This document shows, in pieces, positions 54,622-64,000 of a stretch of 64,000 nt of DNA (its first letter is position 1; each line of letters starts with the position of its first letter). This DNA comes from Flavobacterium sp. (GTDB lineage: Bacteria > Bacteroidota > Bacteroidia > Flavobacteriales > Flavobacteriaceae), in NCBI RefSeq assembly GCF_027484205.1, contig NZ_JAIXUB010000009.1, positions 62,001 to 126,000 on the forward strand, written 5' to 3'. The notes under the pieces are model-generated. The model made no database searches and was not told the origin of the DNA. It was given only the letters and a program-made list of their open reading frames with translations. The position numbers were made by a program, and so were the translations under genes.

Positions 54622-55251
54622 TTAAACCAATCCTTTTTCAAATGCAACTCTAACTAATCCTGCAGAGTTTTTCACGCCCAATTTTTGCATTAAATTACTT
54701 CGATGCGATTCAACTGTTTTATTACTCAGAAAAAGTTCATTAGCAATTTCATCTGTAGTGTACTCTTTAATTATTAAGGCTAAAATTTCTTTTTCTCTAC
54801 TAGTTAATTTGGGCACAAAATAATTAGAATTGAAAATCCCTATAGAGTCGTTTAATAGAATATCATTAATATTTTTAGGCAAGTATCGATTTCCCTTATT
54901 AACCTCTTTTATAGCTTCGGTAAGTTCGGTTTTACTAGTGTTTTTGAGTAAATAACCCATAGCACCATTTTTTAAAATTTGCTTTATGAAAATACTGTCT
55001 TCAAAATTGGTTAACGCAATAATTTTTAAATCTTTTCGTGTTTCTAAAAGTTCTTTACAGGCAACAATCCCATTTCCATCAGGTAAATTTATATCCAAAA
55101 GTAAAACTTCAATAGAATCATTTAAGTTTTCGAAAGTATCTTTTAAATTTTCAAAGGATTGTAATACTTCAATTTGTTTGTCAGATTTTAGCATGTTTTT
55201 AATGCCTTCAATCACTATTGTATGGTCGTCTGTAATGGCAATTTTAATCAT
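54622..55251 (-). CDS. Response regulator, NarL/FixJ type
   Basis: The 209-residue protein has a receiver domain with Asp8/Asp9, the phosphorylated Asp53 in LLLDINLPDGNG and a Lys in the fifth strand. A LuxR-type HTH follows (LTSREKEILALI, DEIANELFLSNKTVESHRSNLMQKLG). Phosphorylation by the adjacent histidine kinase should control DNA binding; targets are unknown. It overlaps the kinase gene by 4 nt, which indicates translational coupling. Confidence 0.95.
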   Translation of the reverse strand: MIKIAITDDHTIVIEGIKNMLKSDKQIEVLQSFENLKDTFENLNDSIEVLLLDINLPDGNGIVACKELLETRKDLKIIALTNFEDSIFIKQILKNGAMGYLLKNTSKTELTEAIKEVNKGNRYLPKNINDILLNDSIGIFNSNYFVPKLTSREKEILALIIKEYTTDEIANELFLSNKTVESHRSNLMQKLGVKNSAGLVRVAFEKGLV

Positions 55252-56612
55252 TTTGTTTTATTTAAATCAATAGAAATAGTATACGATGTTCCTGATGATG
55301 AACTATCAACATCTAGTTGTGCGTTAAGAAAATCAATACGGGTTTGTATATTTTTATGACCTATTCCTTTAGAAATTGTATTTTCATTAAAACCTATTCC
55401 ATTATCTTCTACCGTTATAAAAAGTTCATCATCTCTATAATTGAATTGTATTATTGCTTCTGTTGCTTTAGCATGTTTTAAAATATTTACAACTAATTCC
55501 TGAACAATACGATAAATTACCGTTTCTGTTTTCTTTGAAAGTGCTATATAATTTCCAAAGAATTGAAAATCTATCTTAAAATCATCGGTCGAATTCATCT
55601 TAAAGCAATACTCTTTAACGGTTTCAATTAATCCATAATCTAAGATAGACGAAGGCATCAAATTGTGTGAAATACTTCTAACTTGTGCACAAGATTCATC
55701 AACCATATTGATTACTTTGATTATATCTTCTCTTGCAATATTACTTAAACCTGAATCTTCAAGAGTTGATAATCTATATTTAATTGCAGATAAATCACCA
55801 TTTAAACCATCGTGAAGTTCTTGAGCAATTCTTTGTCTTTCTTTTTCTTCACCATCGATTAAGGCTTCAAGTTTTGAAATTTCTTGGTTTTGTTTTTCAA
55901 ATGCTATGGCTGCTTTAGATTTTTGATTTTCTTCATTTACAAGCTTAATTTTGTATGCTAAACCAAGAACAAAACAGAAATTCTCTATTAAAATACCCGT
56001 TAAAAAATATTTAATAATGTTTCCATTGTTTTTTGTATACACACTTAAATAGAAACCAATAAGTGCAAAAATGATGTAAAAGCATAAACCTGTTAAATAA
56101 AAATATTTGTGTTTTCCCGAGTGTTTTAATGTTTTTGGAAGTAAATAGAAAAATAAAATTAGCACTATGGGTAAATACAAAAATTGAAAAGATTCGAAAA
56201 ATAGTTCAAATTTATTATTTCGAAATGTGATGAAAAAAAGTACCGAAAAAAACACAAGTATAATTGTCAAAAATTTTATAATTCGGTCAGTAATAGTTTT
56301 TATAAATTTATTAAGATCAAGAAAATAGATTGAAAAAATAAAATAGAAATTATAAAAAACAACCTGAATATACCAATTATTAAACTTTGCGAAACTAACT
56401 GCATCTTCCTTTGCAAAGAATTGACTTAAAATAGTGTCAACAAAATAGTAATAAATCCATTCTTTTTTGGTTAAAACATAAAGGATAAGAGTGAAATTAT
56501 AAAACGCATAATATTTAAAACTTTTGTCTTTTGTATATAGATGCAATGAAATACTTAACACTAAAAAGAGCATCAAATATGAAATAACAGCATGCCATAT
56601 AAATTCAATCAT
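55248..56612 (-). CDS. Membrane sensor histidine kinase (HisKA_3 type)
   Basis: The 454-residue kinase has about seven N-terminal hydrophobic segments (residues 8-225), without a periplasmic sensor domain. A coiled-coil linker follows (NQKSKAAIAFEKQNQEI), then the phospho-acceptor helix RQRIAQELHDGLNGDLSA with its His, and an HATPase with TVEDNGIGFNE and GIGHKNIQTR. The membrane domain itself is probably the sensor. It pairs with the overlapping NarL-type regulator. The lipoprotein genes upstream on the same strand are separated by about 66 bp. Confidence 0.93.
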   Translation of the reverse strand: MIEFIWHAVISYLMLFLVLSISLHLYTKDKSFKYYAFYNFTLILYVLTKKEWIYYYFVDTILSQFFAKEDAVSFAKFNNWYIQVVFYNFYFIFSIYFLDLNKFIKTITDRIIKFLTIILVFFSVLFFITFRNNKFELFFESFQFLYLPIVLILFFYLLPKTLKHSGKHKYFYLTGLCFYIIFALIGFYLSVYTKNNGNIIKYFLTGILIENFCFVLGLAYKIKLVNEENQKSKAAIAFEKQNQEISKLEALIDGEEKERQRIAQELHDGLNGDLSAIKYRLSTLEDSGLSNIAREDIIKVINMVDESCAQVRSISHNLMPSSILDYGLIETVKEYCFKMNSTDDFKIDFQFFGNYIALSKKTETVIYRIVQELVVNILKHAKATEAIIQFNYRDDELFITVEDNGIGFNENTISKGIGHKNIQTRIDFLNAQLDVDSSSSGTSYTISIDLNKTK

Positions 56613-56678
56613 TTAGGAAATATTTTTTCCGCTTCCAAAATAAATTGAAAGCGGAATTTTTAATAAAAGTAAAAATTA

Positions 56679-57275
56679 TTATTTTGTTTGAATAAAATTA
56701 AATGATAAATCTCCAGCATAATAATTTGTTTGTGAACTTGTAGGTAACGTTTGTGATGTTCCAGAAATAAATTTATATGATTTTAATTCAATATTACCCG
56801 AAATAATTGGATAAGTTACTATTGAACCATCATTTTTCTTTCTATCATACCAATCGTTTGTGTTCATGGTGATGGCATATTCTTTATCTTTTTCTAAAGG
56901 AATGTCATTAATATCAAATGTAAAGTCGGTATTTATTGTAGCTACATTTACAATTTCTGTTCTAATCACTGTCGATGTTTCTATATCCCAAAGGGTAACT
57001 TTTAGACTACTATTTACATCCGGCAATTTTACTTTTAATGAAGTGATTTTTCCCTTTACTTTTGGCGAAAAGAACAAACCAAATTCAAAACTTCCTGAAT
57101 TTACAAATAGGTTTGTTTTTTGGTCAAAACCAGTTTGCGATAAATAACTTGCTAAAAAATTTTCTTCTTGAAATTTTGGACCATCATCGTCTTTACTACA
57201 AGAAGCCATTAAAAAAATTACTACTAAAAGTTTTACTGAATTTTTAATCATCATTTTTGATTGTTTTGTTTTCAT
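56679..57275 (-). CDS. Lipoprotein, possibly DUF4082-like
   Basis: The 198-residue protein has a lipoprotein signal (LLVVIFLMASC). A beta-sandwich-like domain contains FEFGLFFSPKVKGKITSLKVK, LKVTLWDIETSTVIRTEIV and an EKDKEYAITMN strand. This pattern resembles DUF4082, a family often found on secreted proteins of unknown role, but I am not sure of the match. The gene is 8 nt downstream of the other lipoprotein gene, suggesting a two-gene unit next to the histidine kinase. Confidence 0.75.
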   Translation of the reverse strand: MKTKQSKMMIKNSVKLLVVIFLMASCSKDDDGPKFQEENFLASYLSQTGFDQKTNLFVNSGSFEFGLFFSPKVKGKITSLKVKLPDVNSSLKVTLWDIETSTVIRTEIVNVATINTDFTFDINDIPLEKDKEYAITMNTNDWYDRKKNDGSIVTYPIISGNIELKSYKFISGTSQTLPTSSQTNYYAGDLSFNFIQTK

Positions 57276-57283
57276 AAGATTTA

Positions 57284-58132
57284 TTAATTTACACGTTCAT
57301 ATATTTTTGTGCTTCCTCCTTTTAAAAGAAATCTGTTTTCATCAGCTAAAAAAGGAATACTTACTTCTTCATTAGTATTTAGATCATAAAAAACTACATT
57401 TTTACCTTCAGTATACCAACCTTCTTTAGTGACATTGCCATTTCCTCCGCTTTCATAAGTAACATCACTAGTTCCACCTGCACTACTTCCTGTCCATGAT
57501 AAACATTCGCCATTTGGTTTAAATTGGATAAAATAATCTGTTGCAAGTGAACCGTAGTTATCGCCATAACCACTACTCAAAACCTCTGTATATCGCCAAG
57601 TTCCAATTAATCTTCTATCTTTCTCTCTCGAATTTAATTGAGCACTAGATTTAGAATTGTACACTTCTGCATCTTGAGTTGTCGTTAGATTAGAGTTTCC
57701 ATTATCGATGGTTATTCCTTGTTTTTTAAGTAATAAATCAACAACTCTATTATCTAATTCAGGAAATGTAATTGAAAAAGTAAGATCATTGTCATTTAAT
57801 ATTGCTTCAAAATCATAATAAATGTTTTTACTTTTATCTTTTAGTTTTCCCTTCATTGTGTTTCTAGTACTTATTGCAATGAGTTCATTTTTAACACCAT
57901 CCATATAAAAAAATCCTTTTACTACATTTTGATTTTCTGTTAATTCTGCCGAAATAGAAGCATTTTCGTATGACGCAATATAGTTACCAGTAAAAATTGA
58001 TGCCACTGTTGAAGTTTTTTTTGGATTGCCCTTTGGTTTAACTTTTTGATTTTGAGAATTCGATTGATTACAAGCGGTCAAAAACAATAGTAAAAAGCAC
58101 AATGAAACGGTTTTAATTTTTGATATACACAT
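57284..58132 (-). CDS. Lipoprotein with lipocalin-like C-terminal domain
   Basis: The ATG at 58132 (MCISKIKTVSLCFLLLFLTAC) gives a good lipoprotein signal; the tracked start at 58162 is a TTG further upstream. The mature part has a beta-rich N-terminal domain (residues about 45-140). A C-terminal domain then has RRLIGTWRYTEVLSSG, DYFIQFKPNGECLSW and GWYTEGKNVVFYD, the spacing seen in small lipocalin-like or stress-type lipoproteins. Function is unknown. It diverges from the GH92 gene and is close to the DUF4082-like gene. Confidence 0.78.
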   Translation of the reverse strand: MCISKIKTVSLCFLLLFLTACNQSNSQNQKVKPKGNPKKTSTVASIFTGNYIASYENASISAELTENQNVVKGFFYMDGVKNELIAISTRNTMKGKLKDKSKNIYYDFEAILNDNDLTFSITFPELDNRVVDLLLKKQGITIDNGNSNLTTTQDAEVYNSKSSAQLNSREKDRRLIGTWRYTEVLSSGYGDNYGSLATDYFIQFKPNGECLSWTGSSAGGTSDVTYESGGNGNVTKEGWYTEGKNVVFYDLNTNEEVSIPFLADENRFLLKGGSTKIYERVN

Positions 58133-58263
58133 AATTTTTTTGTTAATGTTTGACTTGTGCAAGTTACTTAGGGTTAAAAAAATAAAATTAAGGGTAAATG
58201 CTGTTTGTTATAATTAGTGGTTTTCCCTGATGTTGTTATCCTAACAAAATGTGTTTTTTTATT

Positions 58264-58271
58264 TATCTTTG
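58264..58271 (+). promoter_or_regulatory. Putative -7 box of GH92 gene
   Basis: TATCTTTG matches TAnnTTTG and lies 20 nt before the ATG at 58292. The best TTG is 28 nt upstream, too far, so only the -7 box is called. Confidence 0.45.
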
Positions 58272-58291
58272 AAAAACAAACAAACTACACA

Positions 58292-61168
58292 ATGAAAAAA
58301 ACTTTTTCACTTTTAATTTTATTTAATACACTATTTTCTCTCGGACAGAATTATCACAAATACGTCAACCCAATGATTGGAACTGGTGGACATGGACATA
58401 CTTATCCTGGAGCGACAGTTCCTTTTGGTATGGTGCAACTTTCGCCTGATACTAGAATTGATGGAAGTTGGGATGGATGTTCTGGTTATCACTATGATGA
58501 TTCAGTAATTTATGGATTTTCTCATACACATTTAAACGGAACAGGTTGCACGGATTATGGCGATATTATGTTAATGCCAACAATGGGCGAACCAAATTTT
58601 GACCCAAAAGAATATGGTTCTAAATTCACTCATTCAAACGAAAAAGCAACTTCAGGATTTTATTCAGTTAAGTTAGACAAACATAATATAGACGTCAATT
58701 TAACCACTTCAACTCGTGTGGGATTTCATCAATATGTCTTTAATAATAAAGGTCAAGCCAATATAATTATAGATTTAAACCATAGAGATAAATTGCTATA
58801 TGGCGATATAAAAATTATTGACAATAAAACCATCGAAGTTCTAAGAAGAAGTGAAGCTTGGGCAAAAGATCAATACGTTTACGCTCGTATTGAGTTTGAT
58901 AAACCGATGCAAGTTTCTAAGGCAGAAGCTAACCAAGAAAACAGGAAAGACTTTTACTCAGGAACGATTCTAAAAATTGCTTTTTCCACACAAGTTAAAA
59001 AAGGAGAAAAAATTTCAGTTAAAGTATCGCTTTCGCCAACAAGTTATGATGGAGCAAAGTTAAATAGTTCTGAAATTAAAGATTGGGATTTCAATAAAGT
59101 TATAAATGAATCTGAAGAACTTTGGGACAAGCAATTATCTAAAATTGAAATAAAAGAAACAGACGAAGAGAAGTTAGCTATTTTCTACACGGCTTTATAT
59201 CATACGATGGTTCAACCCAATATTGCGCAAGATATTGATGGAAAATACCGCGGTAGAGATAATAAAGTTCATCAAGCAGAAGGATTTGATTATTATTCGG
59301 TATTCTCGCTTTGGGATACTTTTCGAGCAGCACATCCATTATATACTTTAATCGAAAAGAAACGCACCGCCGATTTCATAAATACGTTTCTAAAACAATA
59401 CGAGCAAGGCGGACGATTGCCAGTTTGGGAATTGGCATCTAATGAAACCGATTGTATGATTGGTTATCATTCGGTTTCGGTTATGGCAGATGCCATGGTA
59501 AAAGGAATAACAGGTTTTGACTACGAAAAAGCATTTGCAGCAGCAAAACATTCGGCGATGTTAGATCATTTAGGATTGGATGCTTATAAAAGACAAGGTT
59601 TTATTTCGATGGATGACGAACACGAAAGCGTTTCTAAAACTTTAGAATATGCTTACGACGATTGGTGCATTGCTCAAATGGCTCAGATTTTAAATAAGAA
59701 AGAAGATTACGAATATTTCATGAAGCGTTCTCAAAGTTGGAAGAATGTTTTCGATTGGGAAACAGGTTTTATGCGACCAAAGAAAAATGGAGGTTGGGAC
59801 AAACCCTTCGACCCAAGAGAAATCAATAATAATTTTACCGAAGGTAATTCATGGCAATATTCGTTTTTTGTACCACAAGATATTCCAGGAATGATAGAAG
59901 CGTATGGCGGAAAAGATAAATTTGAAGCCAAACTCGACGAAATGTTCAATAGTGAGAGTAAAACTACAGGAAGAGAACAAGTAGATGTTACCGGATTAAT
60001 TGGGCAATATGCACACGGAAACGAACCAAGTCATCACATGGCGTATTTGTACAACTACATTGGAAAACCAGAAAAAACCACCGAAAAAGTACATTATATT
60101 TTAAATAATTTTTATAAAAATGCACCAGATGGATTAATAGGAAACGAAGATTGTGGACAAATGAGCGCTTGGTATGTTCTGAGTTCGATGGGAATTTATG
60201 CGGTTACGCCAGGTACAGAAAAATGGGAAAGTATAGAACCATTGTTTAATGAAATTAAGATTAAAAACGAAAATGGTAGTTTTCTTGTAGATTATAAAAA
60301 AGATAAAGTAAATGGAGTATCCAATAGAATTTTTTTACTTGCTGATAAATTAAGAGAACAATTGATTCAAAGTAGAAGTTCAACCTATGCTCAATTTGAC
60401 TATTCACAAACTATTTATAATAGAGAAGATAAAAATGATATTATTCCTGTTCCTGTAATTCAAGCAGAAAGTAAATCGTTTAAAGACAAAATGACGATTG
60501 AAATAGCACAATTGAATAAAAACTGTATTATTTATTATGTTGTTGATGAAAAGGATAGTAGAGATGATTTGACGTTTCTACCTTATGTAAAACCTTTTAT
60601 TATCAACAAAACTTCATTAGTTTCAGCATATTGTTTGTGTAATGATAAGAGGAAAAGCGACACTATTTCCGCAACCTTCTTCAAAAAACCAAATAATTAC
60701 ACCATCGACATAAAATCTACTTACAATCCGCAATATCATGCTGGAGGAAAGGAAGGTTTATTGGATGGAATTAATGGTTCCACCAATTGGAGAAAAGGAG
60801 ATTGGCAAGGATATCAAACTCAAGATTTTGAAGCCATTGTTGATTTGCAAAATGTAAAAGAAGTTTCTAGCTTCAGTTCAACTTTTCTACAAGACCAACG
60901 TTCATGGATTTTAATGCCAACCAAAGTAGAATATTATAGTTCATCTGACAATATCAATTTTACATTGATTACTTCTGTAGCAAATGATGTTGATCCAAGA
61001 AAAGATGAAAACACAATTAAAGATTTTAGTTTTAAAGCATCAAAATCAATCAATGCTCGATACATAAAAGTAAAAGCTTACAATTATGGAAAACTTCCAG
61101 AATGGCATTTAGGTTTTCCATATAATGGTGATGCATTTATTTTTATAGATGAGATAACAATTAAATAA
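58292..61168 (+). CDS. GH92 family alpha-mannosidase-type glycoside hydrolase
   Basis: From the ATG at 58292 (MKKTFSLLILFNTLFSLGQ, signal peptide) the product is 958 residues. The N-terminal domain has YVNPMIGTGGHGHTYPGA and VPFGMVQLSPDT. The (alpha/alpha)6 catalytic domain has GNEPSHHMAYLYNY and NEDCGQMSAWYVLSSMG, both diagnostic of calcium-dependent GH92 exo-mannosidases. A chitobiase C-terminal-like segment follows, and a discoidin (F5/8 C) domain ends the protein. It likely trims mannose from glycoproteins or yeast mannan. No sugar transporter or regulator sits beside it, so it is not in a classical PUL. Confidence 0.92.
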   Translation: MKKTFSLLILFNTLFSLGQNYHKYVNPMIGTGGHGHTYPGATVPFGMVQLSPDTRIDGSWDGCSGYHYDDSVIYGFSHTHLNGTGCTDYGDIMLMPTMGEPNFDPKEYGSKFTHSNEKATSGFYSVKLDKHNIDVNLTTSTRVGFHQYVFNNKGQANIIIDLNHRDKLLYGDIKIIDNKTIEVLRRSEAWAKDQYVYARIEFDKPMQVSKAEANQENRKDFYSGTILKIAFSTQVKKGEKISVKVSLSPTSYDGAKLNSSEIKDWDFNKVINESEELWDKQLSKIEIKETDEEKLAIFYTALYHTMVQPNIAQDIDGKYRGRDNKVHQAEGFDYYSVFSLWDTFRAAHPLYTLIEKKRTADFINTFLKQYEQGGRLPVWELASNETDCMIGYHSVSVMADAMVKGITGFDYEKAFAAAKHSAMLDHLGLDAYKRQGFISMDDEHESVSKTLEYAYDDWCIAQMAQILNKKEDYEYFMKRSQSWKNVFDWETGFMRPKKNGGWDKPFDPREINNNFTEGNSWQYSFFVPQDIPGMIEAYGGKDKFEAKLDEMFNSESKTTGREQVDVTGLIGQYAHGNEPSHHMAYLYNYIGKPEKTTEKVHYILNNFYKNAPDGLIGNEDCGQMSAWYVLSSMGIYAVTPGTEKWESIEPLFNEIKIKNENGSFLVDYKKDKVNGVSNRIFLLADKLREQLIQSRSSTYAQFDYSQTIYNREDKNDIIPVPVIQAESKSFKDKMTIEIAQLNKNCIIYYVVDEKDSRDDLTFLPYVKPFIINKTSLVSAYCLCNDKRKSDTISATFFKKPNNYTIDIKSTYNPQYHAGGKEGLLDGINGSTNWRKGDWQGYQTQDFEAIVDLQNVKEVSSFSSTFLQDQRSWILMPTKVEYYSSSDNINFTLITSVANDVDPRKDENTIKDFSFKASKSINARYIKVKAYNYGKLPEWHLGFPYNGDAFIFIDEITIK

Positions 61169-61226
61169 ATTCGCGAGAATCTGTGTTTTCACAAAGTGAA
61201 TCCGTTTCATTAGCGTTCCAATAACC

Positions 61227-61988
61227 ATGAAAATAGCCTTAATACAAACCGAATTATCTTGGGAAAACCCCAATGAAAACGTAGCTTTACTTCAAGATAA
61301 CATTAATACTATTTCGCAATATGTCGATTTAATTGTTTTGCCCGAAATGTTTACTTCAGGTTTTACAATGAATCCACAAAATGTTGCTGAAAGCATGGAT
61401 GGAGCAACTATTTCGTGGTTAAAAAAAACTGCTAAAAATAAAAATTGTGCTATTACAGGAAGTTTAGTAATTGAAGAAAATGGCAATTATTACAACCGAT
61501 TGGTTTTTGTTTTTCCATCGGGCGAAATTCAGTCGTATGACAAAAGACATTTATTTTCTCTTGCAGGAGAAGACAAAGTTTATACTTCAGGAACAAAAAA
61601 ATTAATTGCAGAATATAAAGGTTTCAAAATCTGTCCGCTAATTTGTTACGATTTACGTTTTCCTGTTTTTTCAAGAAATATTGAAGATTATGACGTACTT
61701 ATTTATGTTGCTAATTGGCCAAAGCCGCGAACTAACGCTTGGGATATTTTGCTAAAAGCTCGAGCTGTGGAAAACATGTGTTATGCAATTGGTGTTAACA
61801 GAGTTGGAACTGACAATAACAATCACGAATATATTGGTCATTCACAAGTTGTTGATTATCTTGGGAATTATATTCAAGAACCAACTGAAAAAGAGGGAAT
61901 TCTATTCGTTGAATTAAATAAAAAAGAAATGCTAGAAACAAGAAAGAAACTGAATTTCTTGAATGATAGAGATAACTTTAAACTTTAA
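61227..61988 (+). CDS. Omega-amidase/nitrilase-family amidohydrolase (YafV-like)
   Basis: The 253-residue carbon-nitrogen hydrolase has the Glu-Lys-Cys triad in LIVLPEMFTSGF (Glu), SYDKRHLF (Lys) and LICYDLRFPVF (Cys). The close match of these blocks to YafV suggests 2-oxoglutaramate or 2-oxosuccinamate hydrolysis as repair of by-products of glutamine transaminases. It follows the GH92 gene after 58 bp and converges on the Ig-like lipoprotein gene. Substrate is inferred from family. Confidence 0.92.
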   Translation: MKIALIQTELSWENPNENVALLQDNINTISQYVDLIVLPEMFTSGFTMNPQNVAESMDGATISWLKKTAKNKNCAITGSLVIEENGNYYNRLVFVFPSGEIQSYDKRHLFSLAGEDKVYTSGTKKLIAEYKGFKICPLICYDLRFPVFSRNIEDYDVLIYVANWPKPRTNAWDILLKARAVENMCYAIGVNRVGTDNNNHEYIGHSQVVDYLGNYIQEPTEKEGILFVELNKKEMLETRKKLNFLNDRDNFKL

Positions 61989-61996
61989 GCTCGTAA

Positions 61997-63598
61997 TTAT
62001 TTGCCAACATCAACTGCTTGTTCCACATCCCAATTTGCCCTGACATCAATTTCGCTTGGAAAATAAATAACTTCTTCGCTTTGACGTTGTTCTAAGTAAC
62101 TTCCGGGATTCCAAATTTTATCTTTATTGTCGTCATAAATCACACGTAGCGTAAATTTATTTGGTTCAAGTAGGTTGAAGTCTAAGGTGGTGTTTTTTTC
62201 AGAATAATCGCTTGCTAACACTTTTCCATCTTTATCGGTCAATTCAACAATAATGGGGAAACGTTTTACATTTTCAAGCTTTACTCTTAAATTCCCATAC
62301 TCAGAAACATCTAATGTTGAAAACTTAAAATTTAAAGTATCGTTAGTTTTTTCATAAAAATCAGTCATACCGCCAGGCAAAATTGTCATTGTGTATTTTT
62401 CAAGTGGCTGTTTTTCAAAATCAAAAACGAGTTGTTGTTTCATTTCATCATAAGAAGTTGTAAAAGCAACAACTGCCGAATCTTTGTTAATCAATTTAAT
62501 CTTAGAAGTATCAAATTTTTCTAAAGGAATACTCGAATTAATAGTGAATTTCTCTCTAAAAGGTAAATTTCCTGCTTTTTCTGGTTTGAAATTCAAACTG
62601 TCTTTTTTTTGATCTTTCAGTTTCAATTTGAACGTTTCATTAAATTTATCTTTTGAAACAGCAATATTTATGGAGTCATTTTTCATTGGTTTAAACCAAA
62701 TTTGTAATGAATCTTTCTTAGGCAATTGCGAAATTTTAAACGGAATACTTTCTTCGCCTTTTTTTATTTCAAATTTCACATCTTTTGGATTTCCTTCATA
62801 TCCAATTGTTGCTCTATTTCCAGATGCTTGAGAAGGTTTTAGTGCTTTAAATTTTGCAACTTCTTTAAATAATTCTAATTGAAATACTGTATCATTTGGA
62901 ATTGAAACATAATCTTTAATAAATCCAATTTGGTCTTTTGCAGGATCAAATTTGTTGTTATTATTGGCATCTTTCAAGGCAATTAATCGATATTTTCCTT
63001 CTTTAATATTTTCAAGTTTTACCGCTTTTAAACTATCTAGTGAATTAGTAATATATCTTGGAGTTTCTTTGTAAATAGTTGAATCATTATATTTTTCATT
63101 CACTTCATACAACATAAACGAAACAAAATTTGTGGCTTTTTTTTCAAGTGCATCTTTAAAAGTTGCTTTCAATTCTAGCGAATCAATATAAGTTCCAGTT
63201 GAAATTACATATTTGAACTGAGGCAAAACATTTCCTTCATTATTGTCTTGAATACTTTGTCCAAAATTAAAACTGTAGGTAGTATTTGGTAATAAAGTAT
63301 CTTTTAATTTGATAGTTATGTATTTACTTGCGTTATACGGCAAAACTTCTGGTGGTTTTGACATTGGAGGCGAAACAATAAGTTGTTTTCCAACGTTTTT
63401 TAGCTTCACATATTCGTCAAAGTAGAGTTTAATTTCGTTGCCTTTAAAATTAACCGTACCGTTTTTAGGCGAGCTATTCAATAATATTGGTGCCAAAGTG
63501 TCTTTTGCTCCGCCAGTTATTGTACCTCTTTTTGCACAACTAACAACTGTTATGGCTAAAAGGATTAAAATGTATTTAGAATAAAATTTTAACATCAA
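61997..63598 (-). CDS. Lipoprotein with N-terminal bacterial Ig-like (Big_5) domain
   Basis: The 533-residue protein has a lipoprotein signal (ILILLAITVVSC). A Big_5-type domain follows (LAPILLNSSPKNGTVNFKGNEIKLYFDEYV), then several beta-rich repeats, including DANNNNKFDPAKDQIGF and a C-terminal ASDYSEKNTTLDFNLLEP. This architecture is common in Bacteroidota; the proteins are outer-membrane lipoproteins of unknown function. Start codon MM: either of the first two Met could be used. It follows comF on the same strand. Confidence 0.85.
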   Translation of the reverse strand: MMLKFYSKYILILLAITVVSCAKRGTITGGAKDTLAPILLNSSPKNGTVNFKGNEIKLYFDEYVKLKNVGKQLIVSPPMSKPPEVLPYNASKYITIKLKDTLLPNTTYSFNFGQSIQDNNEGNVLPQFKYVISTGTYIDSLELKATFKDALEKKATNFVSFMLYEVNEKYNDSTIYKETPRYITNSLDSLKAVKLENIKEGKYRLIALKDANNNNKFDPAKDQIGFIKDYVSIPNDTVFQLELFKEVAKFKALKPSQASGNRATIGYEGNPKDVKFEIKKGEESIPFKISQLPKKDSLQIWFKPMKNDSINIAVSKDKFNETFKLKLKDQKKDSLNFKPEKAGNLPFREKFTINSSIPLEKFDTSKIKLINKDSAVVAFTTSYDEMKQQLVFDFEKQPLEKYTMTILPGGMTDFYEKTNDTLNFKFSTLDVSEYGNLRVKLENVKRFPIIVELTDKDGKVLASDYSEKNTTLDFNLLEPNKFTLRVIYDDNKDKIWNPGSYLEQRQSEEVIYFPSEIDVRANWDVEQAVDVGK

Positions 63599-63672
63599 TT
63601 CAAGTTTTCTTACCGCAAAATAACAATTATATTTATTGGAAACGAAATGTTTTTATTTATAATTAACTAAAA

Positions 63673-64000
63673 TTAGCTATGCGAATACGCCATGCAAACA
63701 ACACTCAATCGTGCTCCAGGAATTTTTAATAGCTCTTTTCCACAAGCTTCTAATGTTGAGCCAGTTGTAAGCACATCATCAACTAGAAGAAAATGCTTAT
63801 TGTGATGTTTTTCTGAAAAATCTACACCAAAAATATTTTCGACAACTTCACTTCTTCCGATAATGGATTTTGAAATTTGCGATTTGGAAAAAATATTTCT
63901 TTTCAAAACGGACTTTTCATAATCAACATTCAATTGTTTTGAAATAGTCTCTCCAAAGGCAGTTACTTGATTATAACCTCTTGATTTTAATCGTTTTTTG
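63673..64000 (-). CDS. ComF-family phosphoribosyltransferase-like protein, C-terminal part
   Basis: The open frame runs off the window at 64000; the tracked ORF begins at an internal TTG. The visible 108 residues begin KKRLKSRGYNQVTAFGE, the conserved ComF segment, and include the PRPP-binding motif HFLLVDDVLTTGSTLEACG. ComF proteins take part in DNA uptake for transformation or in related processes. The N-terminal zinc-ribbon region is outside the window. Confidence 0.9.
   Translation of the reverse strand, partial: KKRLKSRGYNQVTAFGETISKQLNVDYEKSVLKRNIFSKSQISKSIIGRSEVVENIFGVDFSEKHHNKHFLLVDDVLTTGSTLEACGKELLKIPGARLSVVCMAYSHS

Overview
The window reads as chromosomal DNA of a Bacteroidota bacterium, most likely Flavobacteriaceae and close to Flavobacterium. 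The evidence is the very AT-rich sequence, promoters of the Bacteroidota form (TTTG or TTG, about 20 nt, TAnnTTTG), the order acpP-fabF-rnc-IPExxxVDY gene-pyk, a secreted giant protein with a type IX secretion C-terminus, a TonB-dependent receptor with a carboxypeptidase-like N-terminal domain, a GH92 mannosidase, and a sdhCAB set with a one-subunit cytochrome b anchor. Genus is inferred; there is no rRNA in the window to confirm it.

Region 1 (1-5.3 kb) is aromatic amino-acid catabolism: the 3' end of hmgA, a CCC-motif membrane protein, hppD, then a DUF3108 protein overlapping a tryptophan 2,3-dioxygenase and an M23 peptidase lipoprotein. Between hppD and DUF3108 lies what looks like a separate short transcript. 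Region 2 (5.3-16.3 kb) holds pgi, a TonB-dependent receptor, a small four-helix membrane protein, an RlpA-like protein, a CYTH protein, a PF10136 membrane protein, dinB, a PAS-only protein and a BI-1/YccA protein. Region 3 (16.3-24.5 kb) is one 2582-residue beta-helix gene built of two homologous modules.

Region 4 (24.5-34 kb) is core metabolism: pyk, IPExxxVDY, rnc, fabF and acpP on the minus strand; purN, rnhA, a toxin-antitoxin pair, a PfkB kinase and a long PurF on the plus strand. The toxin-antitoxin pair lies between the rnhA 3' end and a degenerate second copy of that end. Between purF and sodA is a gene-free stretch with two near-identical small RNA units, each with a promoter and its own differently sequenced terminator. 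This is the best candidate for an undescribed element here.

Region 5 (34-46.7 kb) carries sodA, a GNAT acetyltransferase, an AddA-like helicase-nuclease, kbl, an OmpA/TSP3 porin, an AddB-like nuclease, an alpha/beta hydrolase and a solitary AbiH phage-defence gene. Region 6 (46.7-64 kb) carries pepP, a frameshifted Crp/Fnr regulator, a ChaN-like protein, lipoproteins, sdhCAB, a two-component pair, GH92, an omega-amidase, an Ig-like lipoprotein and the 3' end of comF. Several convergent or intergenic junctions contain imperfect palindromes that look like dispersed intergenic repeats. I saw no tRNA, rRNA, CRISPR array, transposase or integrase.
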